Positions 8,109-13,962 of a stretch of DNA of 15,890 bases are shown piece by piece. The DNA comes from an uncultured Leptotrichia sp. (GTDB taxonomy: Bacteria; Fusobacteriota; Fusobacteriia; Fusobacteriales; Leptotrichiaceae). The position numbers were made by a program, and so were the translations under genes. The notes beneath the pieces were generated by a model. The model was not told the DNA's origin. It saw nothing but the letters and a program-made list of their open reading frames with translations, and made no database searches. Position 1 is the first letter of the stretch. Each line of letters starts with the position of its first letter. The stretch lies in contig CALIJH010000083.1 in NCBI GenBank assembly GCA_938017765.1, forward strand, positions 1-15,890, read 5' to 3'.

Positions 8109-9137
8109 TTATTTTTTTCTATTATTTTTCTTGTATTTACTTGGCAAAATGCCGAAAAATTTTCTGAAAGCCAGCGAAAATTTGCTTGGACTGTCATATC
8201 CTATTTCATTAGCTATATCAAGTATATTTTTTTCAGCTTCTGTCTCCAATAAAAACTTGGCATAATTCATTTTTATTTTCTGTATATATTGGAAAATAGT
8301 TACTCCCTCTATCTGTTTAAAAATACTTTGTAATTGATAATTGCTCAATCCTGTTATTTCAGATATCTTTTTTATATTAGGAATATCGGAAACCGAATGT
8401 TCGTTTATTATCTCCTTAACGTCATCTATAATTCCTCTTTCATCTATAATTATTTTCTTAGATGTAATCATTTTTGAATCAAGAATATAGGCAATAAATT
8501 CTACAACTTTTGTCTTAAAAGATATATATTCGCTTACATTGTTAATATCTATATTCCTGAACTGGTTCAACATAATCTTAATTTTGGAATTTGGCTCTAT
8601 GTGAATTAAAGCATCTTCTTCAAATATTTTCAAAATTTTCTCTTTCCAGTTATACAAAACTTTATTGCTGATAGAACTTAAAAAGCTGTACTCCAGTTTA
8701 TCGATATTAAAAACAAACATCATTTTCTTAAATTTTTTACTTTTGAATTTATATTTATATTTTTTGCTGTTATTTTCCCTATAAATCAGAATATTTCCTT
8801 TGTTTAAGGTATATTTCTCATTATTTTCCGAAATTATGTCAGCCTGTCCTTCTATACAATACATTATTTGGATGGTATTTTCAATATCAGTAGGCAGGAA
8901 AACGAGTTCTTTGACACTCTCAAATACTTCCAAAATAAGAATTCTATAATCTTCATCTAAATTATATCTTTCCAACAAAGCTTTTACTGTATCTTCTTTT
9001 TTCAATTTTATATGATATTTTTCACTGTAAGCAGTTTCTTTTCCTCCAATTTCAAATATACCGTTTTCATCTCCATGATTAAGTATCTGATTTAACCTTT
9101 TTTCAAAATCTAAATGTTTTCTTTCTTTGATATTCAT
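8109..9137 (-). CDS. AraC/XylS-family transcriptional regulator
   Basis: This is a 342-residue DNA-binding regulator. The C-terminal quarter (about 250-338) is the AraC double helix-turn-helix. Helix-turn-helix 1 spans about 254-275 (IKKISEITGLSNYQLQSIF) and 2 about 304-328 (ILDIANEIGYDSPSKFSLAF). The family signature ending in FRKFFGILPSKYKK (324-337) follows. The N-terminal 240 residues look like a divergent cupin-type sensing domain (about 88-145) plus helices; the overall length and layout resemble siderophore-type regulators such as PchR, but I cannot name a ligand. Start: ATG at 9137 with a weak AGGA about five bases upstream; I see no convincing promoter, and read-through from the upstream tRNA gene is possible. 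Neighbours are housekeeping genes in both directions, so the target is not evident from context. Confidence 0.85.
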   Translation of the reverse strand: MNIKERKHLDFEKRLNQILNHGDENGIFEIGGKETAYSEKYHIKLKKEDTVKALLERYNLDEDYRILILEVFESVKELVFLPTDIENTIQIMYCIEGQADIISENNEKYTLNKGNILIYRENNSKKYKYKFKSKKFKKMMFVFNIDKLEYSFLSSISNKVLYNWKEKILKIFEEDALIHIEPNSKIKIMLNQFRNIDINNVSEYISFKTKVVEFIAYILDSKMITSKKIIIDERGIIDDVKEIINEHSVSDIPNIKKISEITGLSNYQLQSIFKQIEGVTIFQYIQKIKMNYAKFLLETEAEKNILDIANEIGYDSPSKFSLAFRKFFGILPSKYKKNNRKK

Positions 9138-9354
9138 ACATTCCTAACTTTCATTACTTATAATTTTATCTATTATTTTTTTTAATAAATTTACATATGT
9201 ATTCTACTTGATATTTATTTTAATTTCTAACCCTATTTAAAAAAATAGCTAAATTTTTAAAAAAAATTTTAAATATTTGCATAATTAATCATTTTTTTAT
9301 AAATAAAATACATAATTTAACTCTAAATGAAAAGAAAAAATGAATTATAAGAAA

Positions 9355-9441
9355 TGGCGGAAGTAGAGGGACTCGAACCCACAAGACGTTTAACCGCCCA
9401 CAGCTTTCCAAGCTGCTGCCCTACCATTAGGCGATACTTCC
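9355..9441 (-). tRNA. tRNA-Ser (anticodon GGA, reads UCC/UCU)
   Basis: Read on the minus strand the gene folds into a class II cloverleaf. The acceptor stem GGAAGTA/TACTTCC has seven perfect pairs. The D stem is GCCT/GGGC, and the anticodon stem GCAGC/GCTGT carries the loop TTGGAAA with anticodon GGA. A 17-base variable region can form a GGCG/CGTC arm, as serine tRNAs require. The T loop is TTCGAGT. The discriminator is G and CCA is encoded (9357-9355). One oddity is that the T stem, GTGGG against CCCTC, contains a U-U mismatch at the 50:64 pair. Without CCA the gene is 84 bases, spanning 9441-9358. A strong private promoter lies 20 bases upstream. There is no clean GC-rich terminator downstream. 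Confidence 0.93.
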
Positions 9442-9461
9442 GTAAAATGTTTACGAAAATC

Positions 9462-9490
9462 ATTATACTAAACTTATTCTTAAAAGTCAA
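9462..9490 (-). promoter_or_regulatory. Promoter of the tRNA-Ser gene
   Basis: On the minus strand a -35 box TTGACT (9490-9485) and a perfect -10 box TATAAT (9467-9462) are separated by exactly 17 bases. The -10 ends 20 bases before the mature tRNA 5' end at 9441, allowing a short 5' leader for RNase P to remove. It lies just after the opp operon terminator in transcription order, so the tRNA is a separate unit. Confidence 0.75.
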
Positions 9491-9538
9491 TGGTATAGTG
9501 AAACATTTTCAAAATAAATTTTTGCAACCGATAATAAA

Positions 9539-9568
9539 AATATGAGGACAACATTGAGTCCTCATATT
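9539..9568 (-). terminator. Intrinsic terminator of the opp operon
   Basis: A perfect 11-base-pair inverted repeat, AATATGAGGAC (minus-strand reading from 9568) against GTCCTCATATT, encloses an 8-base loop. On the minus strand the stem is followed by a T-rich run (TTTATTAT), the right arrangement for Rho-independent termination of transcripts coming from oppF, whose stop codon is at 9618, 50 bases upstream. On the plus strand the stem is followed by TAATATAAATTTATT, which is less T-rich, so activity in that direction is doubtful. Confidence 0.8.
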
Positions 9569-9617
9569 AATATAAATTTATTCTCCTATTTTTTGATACA
9601 TATTTTTTTTATCAATC

Positions 9618-10559
9618 TTATATCAGATTATGCTCTTCAAGGAAAGAAGTTTCCACAAAGTGTCCTGCTTTGTATTCTGTAAGCTCGGATTTGTCAGGAA
9701 TATAACCAATCTCTGATAAATCCCCTATCGGACTTCTAAGATAAGATTCTTCCATATCTATTTTTTCCCTTCTTTTTAAAGTAGGGTCAGCTATAGGAAC
9801 AGCAGAAATTAATGATTTCGTATAACTGTGAATAGGATTGTTATACACTACCTCAGGAGCTCCCAGTTCCACTATTTTGCCTCTGTACATTACTGCCACT
9901 CTGTCCGATATATATTTTACCATTGATAAATCATGAGCAATAAATAATAAAGTCAGATTTCTCTGTTTCTGCAAATCTTTCAACAAGTTTACAACCTGTG
10001 CCTGTATTGATACGTCGAGAGCTGAAATAGGCTCATCACACACAAGAACTTCAGGGTCTACAGCCAATGCTCTTGCTATTCCTATCCTCTGTCTTTGCCC
10101 TCCTGAAAACTCATGGGGAAATCTGCTCGCATGCTCCCTGTTTAGTCCTACAATCTCAAGCAAACTGTAAACTCTCTCCATTCTTTCTTTTTTGGAAGAC
10201 GCCAGTTTATGAATATCTATCCCTTCCGCAATAATATCTCCTACAGTCATTCTCGGATTTAATGAAGCCTGCGGATCCTGAAATATCATTTGAACTTTTT
10301 TTGTGAAATCCTTTATGCTGTATTTTTCAACAGGTTTCCCATTTAGCAGTATATCTCCGCCTGTCTTGTGATAAAGTCTGCTTACCGTTCTTCCTAAAGT
10401 TGTTTTTCCTGAACCTGATTCACCCACAAGGCTCAATATTTCTCCTTCATAAATATCCATTGTAACATTATCCACAGCTTTTAAAACCTGCTTCTGTTTC
10501 ATGGGAAAATATTTTTTCAGATTTCTCATCTGCATTTTTTTTTGTCTGTTATTTGTCAT
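9618..10559 (-). CDS. oppF: Oligopeptide ABC transporter ATP-binding protein OppF
   Basis: OppF is one of two cytoplasmic ATPases that drive peptide import through OppBC. The 313-residue protein has the full ABC set: Walker A GESGSGKT (46-53), Q-loop Gln94 in FQDP, signature SGGQR (152-156), Walker B VLVCDE (171-176), D-loop SALD and switch His209 in IAHD. The peptide/nickel subfamily C-terminal extension (about 236-313) starts NPIHSYTKSLISAVP. Start: ATG at 10559 overlaps the oppD stop by one base (TAATG), with GAGGAGG seven bases upstream, so it is translationally coupled to oppD. It is the last gene of the operon, followed by a terminator. Assignment to OppF over DppF rests on its position after oppD and general resemblance; the exact substrate range is not determined. 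Confidence 0.92.
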   Translation of the reverse strand: MTNNRQKKMQMRNLKKYFPMKQKQVLKAVDNVTMDIYEGEILSLVGESGSGKTTLGRTVSRLYHKTGGDILLNGKPVEKYSIKDFTKKVQMIFQDPQASLNPRMTVGDIIAEGIDIHKLASSKKERMERVYSLLEIVGLNREHASRFPHEFSGGQRQRIGIARALAVDPEVLVCDEPISALDVSIQAQVVNLLKDLQKQRNLTLLFIAHDLSMVKYISDRVAVMYRGKIVELGAPEVVYNNPIHSYTKSLISAVPIADPTLKRREKIDMEESYLRSPIGDLSEIGYIPDKSELTEYKAGHFVETSFLEEHNLI

Positions 10560-11587
10560 TATTCAGCCTCCTCTTCATTTTTATTTCCGAAAGGAGATTT
10601 TATTTTAGGGGCTCCGTCTACATATAACCATGATTTTACAGTGTGTCCGTTTCCAAAATCAATCAGAGGAGGTTTTTTTTCATAATCTATTTTCATTGCA
10701 TATTCAGACCTTGCCGCAAAAGGGTCTCCCGCAGGAGGATTTAACAAATCAGGCGGTGTCCCGGGTATGGCTTCCAGTCTTTCGTTTTCTTTCATATCCA
10801 GTCTTGGCAGTGATTTTAACAGTCCCCATGTATAAGGATGTTTAGGATTTTTAAACAGTTCCTTTACAGGAGCTTCTTCCAGTTTTTCTCCTGCGTACAT
10901 TACTATTACTCTGTCCGCAGTTTCAGCAACTACTCCCAAGTCATGGGTTATAAGTATTACCGCTACATTCAATTCTTTTTTCAGTTCATTTATCAAATCC
11001 AGAATTTGTGCCTGTATCGTAACATCAAGGGCTGTCGTAGGCTCATCGCATATGAGCAGGTCAGGTTCACAAGACAATGCAATAGCGATAACCGCTCTTT
11101 GTCTCATACCTCCTGAATATTCATGAGGGTATTGATAAAATCTTTCTTTCGGTTTCGGTATTCCTACTTTTCTAAGCATTTCTATAGCCTGCTTTTTTGC
11201 TTCTTCCTTACTGACTTTTTTATGTATCAGAATACCTTCCATTATCTGTTTCCCAACTCTTATAGTAGGATTTAGGGAAGTCATAGGGTCCTGAAATATC
11301 ATCCCTATTTTCCCTCCTCTCAGATGTCTCATTTTTTCATCGGAAACTTTTACAAGGTCTTCCCCTTCAAATAATATTTCTCCACTTTTTATTTCTCCCG
11401 GCGGCATAGGTATCAGTTTCATAATAGTTTGGACAGTAACAGATTTTCCTGACCCTGATTCTCCGACTATTGCCAGCGTCTCTCCTTTAGCTACGGAAAA
11501 ACTCACATTTCTAAGTGCTTTTACTTCTCCTGCATAAGTATTGAAAGAGACACTTAAATTTTTTACTTCCAATATTTTTTCGTTCAT
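10559..11587 (-). CDS. oppD: Oligopeptide ABC transporter ATP-binding protein OppD
   Basis: OppD pairs with OppF as the ATPase of the oligopeptide importer. In 342 residues it shows Walker A GESGSGKS (42-49), Q-loop in FQDPMTSLNP, signature SGGMRQR (158-164), Walker B LLICDEP (177-183) and switch His215 in ITHD. The C-terminal extension begins at NPKHPYTWGLLKSLP and continues IPGTPPDLLNPPAGDPFA. In many OppD/DppD proteins this tail carries four cysteines that hold an iron-sulfur cluster; here the corresponding positions appear to be Asp288, Ser294, Asp301 and Ser319, as I recall for streptococcal-type OppD. Start: ATG at 11587 with GGGAG seven bases upstream. A 174-base gap separates it from oppC. 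Its stop overlaps the oppF start. Confidence 0.93.
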   Translation of the reverse strand: MNEKILEVKNLSVSFNTYAGEVKALRNVSFSVAKGETLAIVGESGSGKSVTVQTIMKLIPMPPGEIKSGEILFEGEDLVKVSDEKMRHLRGGKIGMIFQDPMTSLNPTIRVGKQIMEGILIHKKVSKEEAKKQAIEMLRKVGIPKPKERFYQYPHEYSGGMRQRAVIAIALSCEPDLLICDEPTTALDVTIQAQILDLINELKKELNVAVILITHDLGVVAETADRVIVMYAGEKLEEAPVKELFKNPKHPYTWGLLKSLPRLDMKENERLEAIPGTPPDLLNPPAGDPFAARSEYAMKIDYEKKPPLIDFGNGHTVKSWLYVDGAPKIKSPFGNKNEEEAE

Positions 11588-11694
11588 TTATTTTTCTCCC
11601 GATTTTATTCTTTCGATTTCATTTTTGAAATTCGATAATTTTTTATAGTTATTCTTAATTTCATCAAAAATTTTATCCGTTTTTTCTCATCCAT
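11588..11694 (-). other. Possible small ORF or remnant with a frame break, before oppD
   Basis: The frame ending directly at the oppD ATG (TAA at 11590-11588, then ATG) reads DKIFDEIKNNYKKLSNFKN and onward to SGEK, a charged amphipathic helix that looks protein-like. In that frame a TGA stands eight bases upstream of the A-run and there is no start codon. A start ATG at 11694-11692 (MDEKK) is in another frame; the two join only if one base is gained at a run of six A (11685-11680). No Shine-Dalgarno sequence precedes the ATG. It could be slippage, an indel error, a decayed gene or chance. If left unjoined, the ATG opens a 29-codon ORF of no recognisable type. Confidence 0.2.
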
Positions 11695-11707
11695 TTTTTT
11701 ATATTTT

Positions 11708-11757
11708 GATTATATCAATTCTGACTAAATTGGATTAAAGTCATATATGATATAATC
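11708..11757 (-). promoter_or_regulatory. Two-tier inverted repeat between oppC and oppD
   Basis: A perfect 10-base inverted repeat GATTATATCA/TGATATAATC (11708-11717 with 11748-11757) encloses a second 5-base pair TGACT/AGTCA (11722-11726 with 11739-11743). They are separated by a 4x4 internal loop. A competing hairpin pairs GGATTA (11732-11737) with TAATCC (11753-11758) and excludes the outer stem. No T-run follows on either strand, so it is not an ordinary intrinsic terminator. It begins four bases after the oppC stop codon in the transcript. A role in processing, message stability or unequal expression of permease and ATPase is inference. Confidence 0.4.
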
Positions 11758-11761
11758 CGTA

Positions 11762-12736
11762 TTAAGATCTCAATTTAGGGTTCAACGCGTCGTTCATTGC
11801 ATCCCCTACTATATTGAATGCCAGTGTTATCAATGAAATAACCACGGCAGGTATGATAAACAGATAAGGATATGAGTCCATATTTGTAAATCCGTCAAAC
11901 ACCAGATTTCCCAATGAAGCCTGTGGAATAGGCACTCCAAGACCTATAAAGCTTAAGAATGCTTCTGTAAATATAATATTCGGTATGTCAGTCGTAAGTC
12001 TTATTATTATTATACTTAGTGTATTAGGAATTAAATGTTTTAATGTTATCCAAGCAAAATTTCCTCCTAATGAACGGGAAGCAAGAACAAATTCATTTTC
12101 TTTTATTTTTAAAACTTCTCCTCTTACAAGCAGTGAATAATTCAGCCATCTTGTCAATGACATCGCTATTATAATAGTTTTTACGCTATTTCCCATTACT
12201 ACCATTAACAGTATAATGTAAATCATTGACGGAACTGTCATTATAACTTCGACAAATCTTGTCATCAGACTGTCTATAATTCCTCCGAAATATGCCGAAA
12301 TTGCTCCGTAAATTGTCCCGAAAACTACGCATATTACCGCTGTTATTATTGATAATTCCATTGAAATTCTTATTCCTTGGGAAAGTCTTGCAAACAGATC
12401 TCTTCCAAGATTATCAGTCCCAATATAATGTCCCATTTTTATTCCTTTGAAAGGACTCAAAAATTTTTCCGACAAATTCTGGTCTCTATATGAAAATTTA
12501 GTCAGGCTTTGTCCGAATATAGCCAAAAATATGAATATAAACATTATTCCTAAAAATGTCATTGCCAGTTTATTTTTCTTAAATCTTCTCCAACCGTCCT
12601 GCCAGAATGTCAAACTCGGTTTATATATTACTTCACTCTGAGCCGTATCAGGTCCTATAATTTCAAATTCCGATGCAGGAATATTTTTAATATCGTCATT
12701 GTTCAGTATGTTTTCTTCAAACTGCATTTTTTCCAT
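11762..12736 (-). CDS. oppC: Oligopeptide ABC transporter permease OppC
   Basis: OppC is one of the two membrane-spanning permease subunits. The protein has a soluble N-terminal arm of about 50 residues, then one membrane helix (about 60-82), the conserved HYIGTDNLGRDLFARLSQG segment and five further helices. The EAA loop that docks on the ATPase reads LASRSLGGNFAWITLKHLIPN. The C-terminus DAMNDALNPKLRS is the normal OppC ending. I choose the ATG at 12736, giving 324 residues, because GAGG lies six bases upstream and the oppB stop is one base away (TAAAATG). The in-frame ATG at 12748 would have GGAG directly abutting it with no spacing. It follows oppB and is separated from oppD by 174 bases. 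Confidence 0.93.
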   Translation of the reverse strand: MEKMQFEENILNNDDIKNIPASEFEIIGPDTAQSEVIYKPSLTFWQDGWRRFKKNKLAMTFLGIMFIFIFLAIFGQSLTKFSYRDQNLSEKFLSPFKGIKMGHYIGTDNLGRDLFARLSQGIRISMELSIITAVICVVFGTIYGAISAYFGGIIDSLMTRFVEVIMTVPSMIYIILLMVVMGNSVKTIIIAMSLTRWLNYSLLVRGEVLKIKENEFVLASRSLGGNFAWITLKHLIPNTLSIIIIRLTTDIPNIIFTEAFLSFIGLGVPIPQASLGNLVFDGFTNMDSYPYLFIIPAVVISLITLAFNIVGDAMNDALNPKLRS

Positions 12737-12737
12737 T

Positions 12738-13718
12738 TTACGCCTCATCTCCTTTCCCGAGTTTAATTTTAGGGTCTACCATTGCATATACTATGTCCAT
12801 AATTATCATCATGGCTATCAGAAATGCAGCATAAAACACAGTTATACCCAATACCATAGTGTAATCTCTGTCATTTATACTCTGTACATAATATTTACCT
12901 AATCCCGGTATTGTAAATACTTTTTCTATTACAAAAGAACCTGTCAAAACCGCAGCTATAGTAGGTCCCATTATTGTTATTATAGGTAAAATGGCATTTC
13001 TCAATGCATGTTTAAATACTATGTTTACAGGTTTTACACCTTTTGCTATAGCCAGTCTTATATAATCCTGACCCATTACTTCTATCATTTTATCTCTTAA
13101 AAGTCTCGCTATCAATGCGACTGTATAAAGCCCCAAAGCGACTACAGGCAATATTTTTTTCTCGGGAGAATCCCAGCCTGACAGACGGATTCTGAATATT
13201 TCAGGTAAAAATCCCTTTTCTATTAAAAATCCGTTGTGAATATCAACAAAATATTTCTGCATAAGTCCCGCAAGTACGAAACTCGGGACAGATATCCCTA
13301 TTACTGCGACTATCATTGCCAATTTATCCTGATATTTTCCTCTCTTTAATGCTGCGACTATTCCTAAAGGTATTCCTACAAGTAATGCAAATATTATTGA
13401 TCTTGCCCCCAAATCTGCGGATACCGGAAAACTGTCCCCTATAATGTCATTGACAGTTCTACCTCTTACTTTCATTGATAATCCGAGATCTCCTTTAGCG
13501 ACACTTTTCAAATACTCCACATATTGTACTCCTAAAGGCTTATCCAAGTGATATTTTGCCATTAAATTTTCTTTGATTTTTGGTGGGATTGCTTTTTCAC
13601 TTTGAAAAGGATCCCCGGGTAAAAGATGCAACAGGAAAAAAGTTATTGTGATTACGAGCCATAATGTAACAAACCCCATTGCTATTCTATTTACCAAAAA
13701 CTTTAGTACATTTTTCAT
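12738..13718 (-). CDS. oppB: Oligopeptide ABC transporter permease OppB
   Basis: OppB is the first permease subunit and the first gene of the operon. The 326-residue protein has six predicted membrane helices (about 11-32, 102-124, 133-157, 188-206, 243-265 and 287-312). The periplasmic/extracytoplasmic loop after helix 1 contains HLLPGDPF and ends in the ATPase-facing EAA loop RLAIAKGVKPVNIVFKHALRN (221-241). The C-terminus YAMVDPKIKLG matches the family ending DPR-R. Start: ATG at 13718 preceded by AAAGGAAG at a normal distance. The stop is one base before the chosen oppC start. Upstream lies a 230-base divergent region shared with pepF. oppA, the substrate-binding lipoprotein, is not here, so it must be encoded elsewhere or absent. 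DppB-type dipeptide specificity cannot be excluded. Confidence 0.94.
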   Translation of the reverse strand: MKNVLKFLVNRIAMGFVTLWLVITITFFLLHLLPGDPFQSEKAIPPKIKENLMAKYHLDKPLGVQYVEYLKSVAKGDLGLSMKVRGRTVNDIIGDSFPVSADLGARSIIFALLVGIPLGIVAALKRGKYQDKLAMIVAVIGISVPSFVLAGLMQKYFVDIHNGFLIEKGFLPEIFRIRLSGWDSPEKKILPVVALGLYTVALIARLLRDKMIEVMGQDYIRLAIAKGVKPVNIVFKHALRNAILPIITIMGPTIAAVLTGSFVIEKVFTIPGLGKYYVQSINDRDYTMVLGITVFYAAFLIAMMIIMDIVYAMVDPKIKLGKGDEA

Positions 13719-13753
13719 TTTTCTTCCTTTCCCTAATTATTTATATATTTTAT

Positions 13754-13783
13754 ATTATATTACAATTCGTTTCATTTTTGCAA
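13754..13783 (-). promoter_or_regulatory. Probable promoter of the opp operon
   Basis: On the minus strand a TTGCAA -35 box (13783-13778, two mismatches) stands 18 bases from a perfect TATAAT -10 (13759-13754). Transcription would begin near 13747, about 28 bases before the oppB ATG. The surroundings are extremely AT-rich, so confidence is moderate. Confidence 0.55.
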
Positions 13784-13858
13784 GTTATTATAACATTATA
13801 ATTCCATATATTTTTCTTATTCTTGTATATATAATTATAATTTTTTAGTATTTTCACA

Positions 13859-13887
13859 TTGTAATATATTACTAAATTATGTATAAT
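13859..13887 (+). promoter_or_regulatory. Probable promoter of pepF
   Basis: A TTGTAA -35 box (13859-13864) lies 17 bases before a perfect TATAAT -10 (13882-13887). Transcription would start near 13894, about 20 bases before the leader ORF ATG at 13915 and 55 before pepF. It is divergent from the opp promoter, which lies about 75 bases away, leaving room for a shared regulator, though I see no clear operator. Confidence 0.6.
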
Positions 13888-13914
13888 GAAATCAAATAAA
13901 TAAAGAAAGGAGAG

Positions 13915-13962
13915 ATGAGATATTTTAAGATAATATCACACAAATATTATGAATTTCAATGA
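13915..13962 (+). CDS. Putative 15-codon leader ORF overlapping the pepF start
   Basis: ATG at 13915 opens a 15-codon frame, MRYFKIISHKYYEFQ, ending TGA at 13960-13962. It overlaps the first 14 bases of pepF in a different frame. The AAAGGAG at 13906-13912 is the only Shine-Dalgarno sequence between the pepF promoter and the pepF ATG; it is two bases from this ATG (tight) but 36 from the pepF ATG. Five of the fifteen residues are Tyr or Phe. It may couple translation to pepF or act as an aromatic-sensing leader, but both are inference. It could also be a chance ORF. Confidence 0.35.
   Translation: MRYFKIISHKYYEFQ

Noticed and set aside
9251..9269. AT-only hairpin (AAATTTTT/AAAAATTT) downstream of tRNA-Ser followed by T-rich sequence on the minus strand
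   Set aside because: It could serve as a terminator, but the stem contains no G-C pair and such runs are frequent in this 15-20 percent GC gap, so evidence is too weak for a feature.
9354..9545. Plus-strand ORF of 63 codons starting MAEVEGLEP
   Set aside because: It runs through the tRNA-Ser gene, its promoter and into the opp terminator; the apparent start is the complement of the tRNA CCA end. This is a familiar false ORF over tRNA genes.
12737..12748. Alternative upstream start of oppC at 12748
   Set aside because: The GGAG abuts that ATG with no spacing, while the ATG at 12736 has properly spaced GAGG and a one-base gap to the oppB stop.
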